Source: Oscheius dolichura (lineage: Eukaryota; Nematoda; Chromadorea; Rhabditida; Rhabditidae). From it: DNA of 64,000 bases. Shown in pieces: positions 38,729 through 52,400 of this stretch (within the stretch, counting starts at the first letter, position 1; each line of letters starts with the position of its first letter). Made by a program: the position numbers and the translations under genes. The stretch spans positions 10,928,004-10,992,003 of the forward strand of contig OW051494.1 of the NCBI GenBank assembly GCA_932521035.1, in the 5' to 3' direction. The notes below the pieces were generated by a model that saw nothing but the letters and a program-made list of their open reading frames with translations, was not told the origin of the DNA and searched no databases.

Positions 38729-40344
38729 GAGTTTTTTACGGAAGAGCTTGAGTTTTTTACGGAAGAGTTTGATGGATTCACTTTGTCCAAAAGTCGTATG
38801 GATGGATTCACTTTGTCCAAAAGTCGTATGGATGGATTCACTTTGTCCAAAAGTCGTATGGATGGATTCACTTTGTCCAAAAGTCGTATGGATTTATTCA
38901 CTTTGTCCAAAAGTCGTATGGATGGATTCACTTTGTCCAAAAGTCGTATGGATGGATTCACTTTGCCCAAAAGTCGTATGGATGGATTCACTTTGTCCAA
39001 AAGTCGTATGGATGGATTCACTTTGTCCAAAAGTCGTATGGATGGATTCACTTTGTCCAAGAGTCGTATTGACGGATTCACTTTGTCCAAAAGTCGTATG
39101 GATGGATTCACTTTGTCCAAAAGTCGTATGGATGGATTCACTTTGTCCAAGAGTCGTATTGACGGATTCACTTTGTCCAAAAGTCGTATGGATGGATTCA
39201 CTTTGTCCAAGAGTCGTATTGACGGATTCACTTTGTCCAAAAGTCGTATGGATGGATTCACTTTGTCCAAAAGTCGTATGGATGGATTCACTTTGTCCAA
39301 GAGTCGTATTGACGGATTCACTTTGTCCAAAAGTCGTATGGATGGATTCACTTTGTCCAAGAGTCGTATTGACGGATTCACTTTGCCCAAACGTCGTATG
39401 GATGGATTCACTTTGTCCAAAAGTCGTATGGATGGATTCACTTTGTCCAAAAGTCGTATGGATGGATTCACTTTGTCCAAGAGTCGTATTGACGGATTCA
39501 CTTTGTCCAAAAGTCGTATGGATGGATTCACTTTGTCCAAAAGTCGTATGGATGGATTCACTTTGTCCAAAAGTCGTATGGATGGATTCACTTTGTCCAA
39601 AAGCCGTATGGATGGATTCGTTTTGCCCAAACGTCGTATGGATGGATTCACTTTGCCCAAAAGTTGTATGGATGGATTCACTTTGTCCAAAAGTCGTATG
39701 GACTGATTCACTTTGTCCAAAAGCCGTATGGATGGATTCATTTTGCCCAAACGTCGTATGGATGGATTCACTTTGTCCAAAAGTCGTATGGATGGATTCA
39801 CTTTGCCCAAAAGTCGTATGGATGGATTCACTTTGTCCAAAAGTCGTATGGATGGATTCACTTTGTCCAAAAGCCGTATGGATGGATTCACTTTGCCCAA
39901 ACGTCGTATGGATGGATTCACTTTGTCCAAAAGTCGTATGGATGGATTCACTTTGTCCAAAAGTCGTATGGATGGATTCACTTTGTCCAAAAGTCGTATG
40001 GATGGATTCACTTTGTCCAAAAGTCGTATGGATTTATTCACTTTGCCCAAAAGTCGTATGGATGGATTCACTTTGTCCAAAAGTCGTATGGATGGATTCA
40101 CTTTGTCCAAAAGTCGTATGGATGGATTCACTTTGCCCAAAAGTCGTATGGATGGATTCACTTTGTCCAAAAGTCGTATGGATGGATTCACTTTGTCCAA
40201 GAGTCGTATTGACGGATTCACTTTGTCCAAAAGTCGTATGGATGGATTCACTTTGTCCAAAAGTCGTATGGATGGATTCACTTTGTCCAAAAGTCGTATG
40301 GATGGATTCACTTTGCCCAAAAGTCGTATGGATGGATTCACTGG
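36825..40344. repeat. Module plus first 52-monomer block
   Basis: The 1,904-bp module is followed at 38729 by a beta-gamma spacer and a block of 52 monomers (38771-40344). The block has a cluster of five GTATTGACGG units between 39.06 and 39.37 kb, later a sixth and seventh, and a unit reading TTCGTTTTGCCC near 39619. That change recurs only in the 52-monomer blocks at 44254 and 50372 (near 45103 and 51221), so it marks this family. The block ends at an alpha-beta-gamma spacer. Confidence 0.92.
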
Positions 40345-43300
40345 GAGTTTTTTACGGAACAGTTTGAGTTTTTTACGGAAGAGCTTGAGTTTTTTACGGA
40401 AGAGTTTGATGGATTCACTTTGTCCAAAAGCCGTATGGATGGATTCATTTTGCCCAAACGTCGTATGGATGGATTCACTTTGCCCAAAAGTTGTATGGAT
40501 GGATTCACTTTGTCCAAAAGTCGTATGGATTTATTCACTTTGCCCAAAAGTCGTATGGACTGATTCACTTTGTCCAAAAGCCGTATGGATGGATTCATTT
40601 TGCCCAAACGTCGTATGGATGGATTCACTTTGTCCAAAAGTCGTATGGATGGATTCACTTTGCCCAAAAGTCGTATGGATGGATTCACTTTGTCCAAAAG
40701 TCGTATGGATGGATTCACTTTGTCCAAAAGCCGTATGGATGGATTCACTTTGCCCAAACGTCGTATGGATGGATTCACTTTGTCCAAAAGTCGTATGGAT
40801 GGATTCACTTTGTCCAAAAGTCGTATGGATGGATTCACTTTGTCCAAAAGTCGTACGGATGGATTCACCTTGTCCAAGAGTCGTATTGACGGATTCACTT
40901 TGTCCAAAAGTCGTATGGATGGATTCACTTTGTCCAAAAGTCGTATGGATGGATTCACTTTGTCCAAAAGTCGTATGGATTTATTCACTTTGCCCAAAAG
41001 TCGTATGGATGGATTCACTTTGTCCAAAAGTCGTATGGATGGATTCACTTTGTCCAAAAGTCGTATGGACTGATTCACTTTGTCCAAAAGTCGTATGGAT
41101 GGATTCACTTTGTCCAAAAGTCGTATGGATGGATTCACTTTGTCCAAAAGTCGTATGGATGGATTCACTTTGTCCAAAAGTCGTATGGATGGATTCACTT
41201 TGTCCAAAAGTCGTATGGATGGATTCACTGGGAGTTTTTTACGGAAGAGCTTGAGTTTTTTACGGAAGAGTTTGATGGATTCACTTTGTCCAAAAGTCGT
41301 ATGGATGGATTCACTTTGTCCAAAAGTCGTATGGATGGATTCACTTTGTCCAAACGTCGTATGGATGGATTCACTTTGTCCAAAAGCCGTATGGATGGAT
41401 TCACTTTGCCCAAACGTCGTATGGATGGATTCACTTTGTCCAAACGTCGTATGGATGGATTCACTTTGTCCAAAAGTCGTATGGATGGATTCACTTTGTC
41501 CAAAAGTCGTATGGATGGATTCACTTTGTCCAAACGTCGTATGGATGGATTCACTTTGTCCAAAAGCCGTATGGATGGATTCACTTTGCCCAAAAGTTGT
41601 ATGGATGGATTCACTTTGTCCAAAAGTCGTATGGATTTATTCACTTTGCCCAAAAGTCGTATGGACTGATTCACTTTGTCCAAAAGCCGTATGGATGGAT
41701 TCATTTTGCCCAAACGTCGTATGGATGGATTCACTTTGTCCAAAAGTCGTATGGATGGATTCACTTTGCCCAAAAGTCGTATGGATGGATTCACTTTGTC
41801 CAAAAGTCGTATGGATGGATTCACTTTGTCCAAAAGCCGTATGGATGGATTCACTTTGCCCAAACGTCGTATGGATGGATTCACTTTGTCCAAAAGTCGT
41901 ATGGATGGATTCACTTTGTCCAAAAGTCGTATGGATGGATTCACTTTGTCCAAAAGTCGTACGGATGGATTCACCTTGTCCAAGAGTCGTATTGACGGAT
42001 TCACTTTGTCCAAAAGTCGTATGGATGGATTCACTTTGTCCAAAAGTCGTATGGATGGATTCACTTTGTCCAAAAGTCGTATGGATTTATTCACTTTGCC
42101 CAAAAGTCGTATGGATGGATTCACTTTGTCCAAAAGTCGTATGGATGGATTCACTTTGTCCAAAAGTCGTATGGACTGATTCACTTTGTCCAAAAGTCGT
42201 ATGGATGGATTCACTTTGTCCAAAAGTCGTATGGATGGATTCACTTTGTCCAAAAGTCGTATGGATGGATTCACTTTGTCCAAAAGTCGTATGGATGGAT
42301 TCACTGGGAGTTTTTTACGGAAGAGCTTGAGTTTTTTACGGAAGAGTTTGATGGATTCACTTTGTCCAAAAGTCGTATGGATGGATTCACTTTGTCCAAA
42401 AGTCGTATGGATGGATTCACTTTGTCCAAACGTCGTATGGATGGATTCACTTTGTCCAAAAGCCGTATGGATGGATTCACTTTGCCCAAACGTCGTATGG
42501 ATGGATTCACTTTGTCCAAACGTCGTATGGATGGATTCACTTTGTCCAAAAGTCGTATGGATGGATTCACTTTGTCCAAAAGTCGTATGGATGGATTCAC
42601 TTTGTCCAAACGTCGTATGGATGGATTCACTTTGTCCAAAAGCCGTATGGATGGATTCACTTTGCCCAAACGTCGTATGGATGGATTCACTTTGTCCAAA
42701 AGTCGTATGGATGGATTCACTTTGTCCAAAAGTCGTATGGATGGATTCACTTTGTCCAAAAGTCGTATGGATGGATTCACTTTGTCCAAAAGTCGTATGG
42801 ATGGATTCACTGGGAGTTTTTTACGGAAGAGCTTGAGTTTTTTACGGAAGAGTTTGATGGATTCACTTTGTCCAAAAGTCGTATGGATGGATTCACTTTG
42901 TCCAAAAGTCGTATGGATGGATTCACTTTGTCCAAAAGTCGTATGGATGGATTCACTTTGTCCAAACGTCGTATGGATGGATTCACTTTGTCCAAAAGCC
43001 GTATGGATGGATTCACTTTGCCCAAACGTCGTATGGATGGATTCACTTTGTCCAAAAGTCGTATGGATGGATTCACTTTGTCCAAAAGTCGTATGGATTT
43101 ATTCACTTTGCCCAAAAGTCGTATGGATGGATTCACTTTGTCCAAAAGTCGTATGGATGGATTCACTTTGTCCAAAAGTCGTATGGACTGATTCACTTTG
43201 TCCAAAAGTCGTATGGATGGATTCACTTTGTCCAAAAGTCGTATGGATGGATTCACTTTGTCCAAAAGTCGTATGGATGGATTCACTTTGTCCAAAAGTC

Positions 43301-43349
43301 GTATGGATGGATTCACTTTGTCCAAAAGTCGTATGGATGGATTCACTGG
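40345..43349. repeat. Third, shortened relative of the 5,359-bp repeat
   Basis: Starts at an alpha-beta-gamma spacer; beta-gamma spacers follow at 41232, 42308 and 42814. Blocks hold 27, 34, 15 and 16 monomers. Compared with the copies at 19211 and 24570, the second block has lost one monomer (34 instead of 35). The rest of the series then continues as 5, 20 and a 52-monomer block. Confidence 0.91.
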
Positions 43350-44211
43350 GAGTTTTTTACGGAAGAGCTTGAGTTTTTTACGGAAGAGTTTGATGGATTC
43401 ACTTTGTCCAAAAGTCGTATGGATGGATTCACTTTGTCCAAAAGTCGTATGGATGGATTCACTTTGTCCAAAAGTCGTATGGATGGATTCACTTTGTCCA
43501 AAAGTCGTATGGATGGATTCACTTTGTCCAAAAGTCGTATGGATGGATTCACTGGGAGTTTTTTACGGAACAGTTTGAGTTTTTTACGGAAGAGTTTGAT
43601 GGATTCACTTTGTCCAAAAGTCGTATGGATGGATTCACTTTGTCCAAAAGTCGTATGGATGGATTCACTTTGTCCAAAAGTCGTATGGATGGATTCACTT
43701 TGCCCAAAAGTTGTATGGATGGATTCACTTTGTCCAAAAGTCGTATGGATGGATTCACTTTGTCCAAGAGTCGTATTGACGGATTCACTTTGTCCAAAAG
43801 TCGTATGGATGGATTCACTTTGTCCAAGAGTCGTATTGACGGATTCACTTTGTCCAAAAGTCGTATGGATGGATTCACTTTGTCCAAAAGTCGTATGGAT
43901 GGATTCACTTTGCCCAAAAGTCGTATGGATGGATTCACTTTGTCCAAAAGTCGTATGGATGGATTCACTTTGTCCAAAAGTCGTATGGATGGATTCACTT
44001 TGTCCAAAAGTCGTATGGATGGATTCACTTTGTCCAAAAGTCGTATGGATTTATTCACTTTGCCCAAAAGTCGTATGGATGGATTCACTTTGTCCAAAAG
44101 TCGTATGGATGGATTCACTTTGTCCAAAAGTCGTATGGATGGATTCACTTTGTCCAAAAGTCGTATGGATGGATTCACTTTGTCCAAAAGTCGTATGGAT
44201 GGATTCACTGG
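42308..44211. repeat. 1,904-bp module, copy 6
   Basis: Spacers at 42308, 42814, 43350 and 43556. Like copy 5 it is followed by a 52-monomer block. The pair lies 5,483 bp apart. Confidence 0.95.
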
Positions 44212-47200
44212 GAGTTTTTTACGGAAGAGCTTGAGTTTTTTACGGAAGAGTTTGATGGATTCACTTTGTCCAAAAGTCGTATGGATGGATTCACTTTGTC
44301 CAAAAGTCGTATGGATGGATTCACTTTGTCCAAAAGTCGTATGGATGGATTCACTTTGTCCAAAAGTCGTATGGATTTATTCACTTTGTCCAAAAGTCGT
44401 ATGGATGGATTCACTTTGTCCAAAAGTCGTATGGATGGATTCACTTTGCCCAAAAGTCGTATGGATGGATTCACTTTGTCCAAAAGTCGTATGGATGGAT
44501 TCACTTTGTCCAAAAGTCGTATGGATGGATTCACTTTGTCCAAGAGTCGTATTGACGGATTCACTTTGTCCAAAAGTCGTATGGATGGATTCACTTTGTC
44601 CAAAAGTCGTATGGATGGATTCACTTTGTCCAAGAGTCGTATTGACGGATTCACTTTGTCCAAAAGTCGTATGGATGGATTCACTTTGTCCAAGAGTCGT
44701 ATTGACGGATTCACTTTGTCCAAAAGTCGTATGGATGGATTCACTTTGTCCAAAAGTCGTATGGATGGATTCACTTTGTCCAAGAGTCGTATTGACGGAT
44801 TCACTTTGTCCAAAAGTCGTATGGATGGATTCACTTTGTCCAAGAGTCGTATTGACGGATTCACTTTGCCCAAACGTCGTATGGATGGATTCACTTTGTC
44901 CAAAAGTCGTATGGATGGATTCACTTTGTCCAAAAGTCGTATGGATGGATTCACTTTGTCCAAGAGTCGTATTGACGGATTCACTTTGTCCAAAAGTCGT
45001 ATGGATGGATTCACTTTGTCCAAAAGTCGTATGGATGGATTCACTTTGTCCAAAAGTCGTATGGATGGATTCACTTTGTCCAAAAGCCGTATGGATGGAT
45101 TCGTTTTGCCCAAACGTCGTATGGATGGATTCACTTTGCCCAAAAGTTGTATGGATGGATTCACTTTGTCCAAAAGTCGTATGGACTGATTCACTTTGTC
45201 CAAAAGCCGTATGGATGGATTCATTTTGCCCAAACGTCGTATGGATGGATTCACTTTGTCCAAAAGTCGTATGGATGGATTCACTTTGCCCAAAAGTCGT
45301 ATGGATGGATTCACTTTGTCCAAAAGTCGTATGGATGGATTCACTTTGTCCAAAAGCCGTATGGATGGATTCACTTTGCCCAAACGTCGTATGGATGGAT
45401 TCACTTTGTCCAAAAGTCGTATGGATGGATTCACTTTGTCCAAAAGTCGTATGGATGGATTCACTTTGTCCAAAAGTCGTACGGATGGATTCACCTTGTC
45501 CAAGAGTCGTATTGACGGATTCACTTTGTCCAAAAGTCGTATGGATGGATTCACTTTGTCCAAAAGTCGTATGGATGGATTCACTTTGTCCAAAAGTCGT
45601 ATGGATTTATTCACTTTGCCCAAAAGTCGTATGGATGGATTCACTTTGTCCAAAAGTCGTATGGATGGATTCACTTTGTCCAAAAGTCGTATGGACTGAT
45701 TCACTTTGTCCAAAAGTCGTATGGATGGATTCACTTTGTCCAAAAGTCGTATGGATGGATTCACTTTGTCCAAAAGTCGTATGGATGGATTCACTTTGTC
45801 CAAAAGTCGTATGGATGGATTCACTGGGAGTTTTTTACGGAAGAGCTTGAGTTTTTTACGGAAGAGTTTGATGGATTCACTTTGTCCAAAAGTCGTATGG
45901 ATGGATTCACTTTGTCCAAAAGTCGTATGGATGGATTCACTTTGTCCAAAAGTCGTATGGATGGATTCACTTTGTCCAAAAGTCGTATGGATGGATTCAC
46001 TTTGTCCAAAAGTCGTATGGATGGATTCACTTTGCCCAAAAGTTGTATGGATGGATTCACTTTGTCCAAAAGTCGTATGGATTTATTCACTTTGTCCAAG
46101 AGTCGTATTGACGGATTCACTTTGTCCAAAAGTCGTATGGATGGATTCACTTTGTCCAAGAGTCGTATTGACGGATTCACTTTGCCCAAACGTCGTATGG
46201 ATGGATTCACTTTGTCCAAAAGTCGTATGGACTGATTCACTTTGTCCAAAAGTCGTATGGATGGATTCACTTTGTCCAAAAGTCGTATGGATGGATTCAC
46301 TTTGTCCAAAAGTCGTATGGATGGATTCACTTTGTCCAAAAGTCGTATGGATGGATTCACTTTGTCCAAAAGTCGTATGGATGGATTCACTGGGAGTTTT
46401 TTACGGAAGAGCTTGAGTTTTTTACGGAAGAGTTTGATGGATTCACTTTGTCCAAAAGTCGTATGGATGGATTCACTTTGTCCAAAAGTCGTATGGATGG
46501 ATTCACTTTGTCCAAAAGTCGTATGGATGGATTCACTTTGTCCAAAAGTCGTATGGATGGATTCACTGGGAGTTTTTTACGGAACAGTTTGAGTTTTTTA
46601 CGGAAGAGTTTGATGGATTCACTTTGTCCAAAAGTCGTATGGATGGATTCACTTTGTCCAAAAGTCGTATGGATGGATTCACTTTGTCCAAAAGTCGTAT
46701 GGATGGATTCACTTTGCCCAAAAGTTGTATGGATGGATTCACTTTGTCCAAAAGTCGTATGGATTTATTCACTTTGCCCAAAAGTCGTATGGACTGATTC
46801 ACTTTGTCCAAAAGTCGTATGGACTGATTCACTTTGTCCAAAAGTCGTATGGATGGATTCACTTTGTCCAAAAGTCGTATGGATGGATTCACTTTGTCCA
46901 AGAGTCGTATTGACGGATTCACTTTGTCCAAAAGTCGTATGGATGGATTCACTTTGTCCAAGAGTCGTATTGACGGATTCACTTTGTCCAAAAGTCGTAT
47001 GGATGGATTCACTTTGTCCAAAAGTCGTATGGATGGATTCACTTTGCCCAAAAGTCGTATGGATGGATTCACTTTGTCCAAAAGTCGTATGGATGGATTC
47101 ACTTTGTCCAAAAGTCGTATGGATGGATTCACTTTGTCCAAAAGTCGTATGGATGGATTCACTTTGTCCAAAAGTCGTATGGATGGATTCACTTTGTCCA

Positions 47201-49467
47201 AAAGTCGTATGGATGGATTCACTTTGTCCAAAAGTCGTATGGATGGATTCACTGGGAGTTTTTTACGGAAGAGCTTGAGTTTTTTACGGAAGAGTTTGAT
47301 GGATTCACTTTGTCCAAAAGTCGTATGGATGGATTCACTTTGTCCAAAAGTCGTATGGATGGATTCACTTTGTCCAAAAGTCGTATGGATGGATTCACTT
47401 TGTCCAAAAGTCGTATGGATTTATTCACTTTGTCCAAAAGTCGTATGGATGGATTCACTTTGTCCAAAAGTCGTATGGATGGATTCACTTTGCCCAAAAG
47501 TCGTATGGATGGATTCACTTTGTCCAAAAGTCGTATGGATGGATTCACTTTGTCCAAAAGTCGTATGGATGGATTCACTTTGTCCAAGAGTCGTATTGAC
47601 GGATTCACTTTGTCCAAAAGTCGTATGGATGGATTCACTTTGTCCAAAAGTCGTATGGATGGATTCACTTTGTCCCAGAGTCGTATTGACGGATTCACTT
47701 TGTCCAAAAGTCGTATGGATGGATTCACTTTGTCCAAGAGTCGTATTGACGGATTCACTTTGTCCAAAAGTCGTATGGATGGATTCACTTTGTCCAAAAG
47801 TCGTATGGATGGATTCACTTTGTCCAAGAGTCGTATTGACGGATTCACTTTGTCCAAAAGTCGTATGGATGGATTCACTTTGTCCAAGAGTCGTATTGAC
47901 GGATTCACTTTGCCCAAACGTCGTATGGATGGATTCACTTTGTCCAAAAGTCGTATGGATGGATTCACTTTGTCCAAAAGTCGTATGGATGGATTCACTT
48001 TGTCCAAGAGTCGTATTGACGGATTCACTTTGTCCAAAAGTCGTATGGATGGATTCACTTTGTCCAAAAGTCGTATGGATGGATTCACTTTGTCCAAAAG
48101 TCGTATGGATGGATTCACTTTGTCCAAAAGCCGTATGGATGGATTCATTTTGCCCAAACGTCGTATGGATGGATTCACTTTGCCCAAAAGTTGTATGGAT
48201 GGATTCACTTTGTCCAAAAGTCGTATGGACTGATTCACTTTGTCCAAAAGCCGTATGGATGGATTCATTTTGCCCAAACGTCGTATGGATGGATTCACTT
48301 TGTCCAAAAGTCGTATGGATGGATTCACTTTGCCCAAAAGTCGTATGGATGGATTCACTTTGTCCAAAAGTCGTATGGATGGATTCACTTTGTCCAAAAG
48401 CCGTATGGATGGATTCACTTTGCCCAAACGTCGTATGGATGGATTCACTTTGTCCAAAAGTCGTATGGATGGATTCACTTTGTCCAAAAGTCGTATGGAT
48501 GGATTCACTTTGTCCAAAAGTCGTACGGATGGATTCACCTTGTCCAAGAGTCGTATTGACGGATTCACTTTGTCCAAAAGTCGTATGGATGGATTCACTT
48601 TGTCCAAAAGTCGTATGGATGGATTCACTTTGTCCAAAAGTCGTATGGATTTATTCACTTTGCCCAAAAGTCGTATGGATGGATTCACTTTGTCCAAAAG
48701 TCGTATGGATGGATTCACTTTGTCCAAAAGTCGTATGGACTGATTCACTTTGTCCAAAAGTCGTATGGATGGATTCACTTTGTCCAAAAGTCGTATGGAT
48801 GGATTCACTTTGTCCAAAAGTCGTATGGATGGATTCACTTTGTCCAAAAGTCGTATGGATGGATTCACTTTGTCCAAAAGTCGTATGGATGGATTCACTG
48901 GGAGTTTTTTACGGAAGAGCTTGAGTTTTTTACGGAAGAGTTTGATGGATTCACTTTGTCCAAAAGTCGTATGGATGGATTCACTTTGTCCAAAAGTCGT
49001 ATGGATGGATTCACTTTGTCCAAACGTCGTATGGATGGATTCACTTTGTCCAAAAGCCGTATGGATGGATTCACTTTGCCCAAACGTCGTATGGATGGAT
49101 TCACTTTGTCCAAACGTCGTATGGATGGATTCACTTTGTCCAAAAGTCGTATGGATGGATTCACTTTGTCCAAAAGTCGTATGGATGGATTCACTTTGTC
49201 CAAACGTCGTATGGATGGATTCACTTTGTCCAAAAGCCGTATGGATGGATTCACTTTGCCCAAACGTCGTATGGATGGATTCACTTTGTCCAAAAGTCGT
49301 ATGGATGGATTCACTTTGTCCAAAAGTCGTATGGATGGATTCACTTTGTCCAAAAGTCGTATGGATGGATTCACTTTGTCCAAAAGTCGTATGGATGGAT
49401 TCACTTTGTCCAAAAGTCGTATGGATGGATTCACTTTGTCCAAAAGTCGTATGGATGGATTCACTGG
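43350..49467. repeat. 6,118-bp higher-order repeat, copy 1
   Basis: Spacers start at 43350 (beta-gamma), 43556 (alpha-gamma), 44212, 45828, 46394 (beta-gamma), 46570 (alpha-gamma), 47256 and 48902 (beta-gamma). Blocks hold 5, 20, 52, 17, 4, 21, 53 and 17 monomers. It is internally a dimer: 5-20-52-17 followed by 4-21-53-17. The 53-monomer block carries GTCCCAGAGTC near 47671, found again only at about 53821, while the 52-monomer block carries TTCGTTTTGCCC. The two half-units can therefore be told apart. Confidence 0.93.
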
Positions 49468-52400
49468 GAGTTTTTTACGGAAGAGCTTGAGTTTTTTACG
49501 GAAGAGTTTGATGGATTCACTTTGTCCAAAAGTCGTATGGATGGATTCACTTTGTCCAAAAGTCGTATGGATGGATTCACTTTGTCCAAAAGTCGTATGG
49601 ATGGATTCACTTTGTCCAAAAGTCGTATGGATGGATTCACTTTGTCCAAAAGTCGTATGGATGGATTCACTGGGAGTTTTTTACGGAACAGTTTGAGTTT
49701 TTTACGGAAGAGTTTGATGGATTCACTTTGTCCAAAAGTCGTATGGATGGATTCACTTTGTCCAAAAGTCGTATGGATGGATTCACTTTGTCCAAAAGTC
49801 GTATGGATGGATTCACTTTGCCCAAAAGTTGTATGGATGGATTCACTTTGTCCAAAAGTCGTATGGATGGATTCACTTTGTCCAAGAGTCGTATTGACGG
49901 ATTCACTTTGTCCAAAAGTCGTATGGATGGATTCACTTTGTCCAAGAGTCGTATTGACGGATTCACTTTGTCCAAAAGTCGTATGGATGGATTCACTTTG
50001 TCCAAAAGTCGTATGGATGGATTCACTTTGCCCAAAAGTCGTATGGATGGATTCACTTTGTCCAAAAGTCGTATGGATGGATTCACTTTGTCCAAAAGTC
50101 GTATGGATGGATTCACTTTGTCCAAAAGTCGTATGGATGGATTCACTTTGTCCAAAAGTCGTATGGATTTATTCACTTTGCCCAAAAGTCGTATGGATGG
50201 ATTCACTTTGTCCAAAAGTCGTATGGATGGATTCACTTTGTCCAAAAGTCGTATGGATGGATTCACTTTGTCCAAAAGTCGTATGGATGGATTCACTTTG
50301 TCCAAAAGTCGTATGGATGGATTCACTGGGAGTTTTTTACGGAAGAGCTTGAGTTTTTTACGGAAGAGTTTGATGGATTCACTTTGTCCAAAAGTCGTAT
50401 GGATGGATTCACTTTGTCCAAAAGTCGTATGGATGGATTCACTTTGTCCAAAAGTCGTATGGATGGATTCACTTTGTCCAAAAGTCGTATGGATTTATTC
50501 ACTTTGTCCAAAAGTCGTATGGATGGATTCACTTTGTCCAAAAGTCGTATGGATGGATTCACTTTGCCCAAAAGTCGTATGGATGGATTCACTTTGTCCA
50601 AAAGTCGTATGGATGGATTCACTTTGTCCAAAAGTCGTATGGATGGATTCACTTTGTCCAAGAGTCGTATTGACGGATTCACTTTGTCCAAAAGTCGTAT
50701 GGATGGATTCACTTTGTCCAAAAGTCGTATGGATGGATTCACTTTGTCCAAGAGTCGTATTGACGGATTCACTTTGTCCAAAAGTCGTATGGATGGATTC
50801 ACTTTGTCCAAGAGTCGTATTGACGGATTCACTTTGTCCAAAAGTCGTATGGATGGATTCACTTTGTCCAAAAGTCGTATGGATGGATTCACTTTGTCCA
50901 AGAGTCGTATTGACGGATTCACTTTGTCCAAAAGTCGTATGGATGGATTCACTTTGTCCAAGAGTCGTATTGACGGATTCACTTTGCCCAAACGTCGTAT
51001 GGATGGATTCACTTTGTCCAAAAGTCGTATGGATGGATTCACTTTGTCCAAAAGTCGTATGGATGGATTCACTTTGTCCAAGAGTCGTATTGACGGATTC
51101 ACTTTGTCCAAAAGTCGTATGGATGGATTCACTTTGTCCAAAAGTCGTATGGATGGATTCACTTTGTCCAAAAGTCGTATGGATGGATTCACTTTGTCCA
51201 AAAGCCGTATGGATGGATTCGTTTTGCCCAAACGTCGTATGGATGGATTCACTTTGCCCAAAAGTTGTATGGATGGATTCACTTTGTCCAAAAGTCGTAT
51301 GGACTGATTCACTTTGTCCAAAAGCCGTATGGATGGATTCATTTTGCCCAAACGTCGTATGGATGGATTCACTTTGTCCAAAAGTCGTATGGATGGATTC
51401 ACTTTGCCCAAAAGTCGTATGGATGGATTCACTTTGTCCAAAAGTCGTATGGATGGATTCACTTTGTCCAAAAGCCGTATGGATGGATTCACTTTGCCCA
51501 AACGTCGTATGGATGGATTCACTTTGTCCAAAAGTCGTATGGATGGATTCACTTTGTCCAAAAGTCGTATGGATGGATTCACTTTGTCCAAAAGTCGTAC
51601 GGATGGATTCACCTTGTCCAAGAGTCGTATTGACGGATTCACTTTGTCCAAAAGTCGTATGGATGGATTCACTTTGTCCAAAAGTCGTATGGATGGATTC
51701 ACTTTGTCCAAAAGTCGTATGGATTTATTCACTTTGCCCAAAAGTCGTATGGATGGATTCACTTTGTCCAAAAGTCGTATGGATGGATTCACTTTGTCCA
51801 AAAGTCGTATGGACTGATTCACTTTGTCCAAAAGTCGTATGGATGGATTCACTTTGTCCAAAAGTCGTATGGATGGATTCACTTTGTCCAAAAGTCGTAT
51901 GGATGGATTCACTTTGTCCAAAAGTCGTATGGATGGATTCACTGGGAGTTTTTTACGGAAGAGCTTGAGTTTTTTACGGAAGAGTTTGATGGATTCACTT
52001 TGTCCAAAAGTCGTATGGATGGATTCACTTTGTCCAAAAGTCGTATGGATGGATTCACTTTGTCCAAAAGTCGTATGGATGGATTCACTTTGTCCAAAAG
52101 TCGTATGGATGGATTCACTTTGTCCAAAAGTCGTATGGATGGATTCACTTTGCCCAAAAGTTGTATGGATGGATTCACTTTGTCCAAAAGTCGTATGGAT
52201 TTATTCACTTTGTCCAAGAGTCGTATTGACGGATTCACTTTGTCCAAAAGTCGTATGGATGGATTCACTTTGTCCAAGAGTCGTATTGACGGATTCACTT
52301 TGCCCAAACGTCGTATGGATGGATTCACTTTGTCCAAAAGTCGTATGGACTGATTCACTTTGTCCAAAAGTCGTATGGATGGATTCACTTTGTCCAAAAG

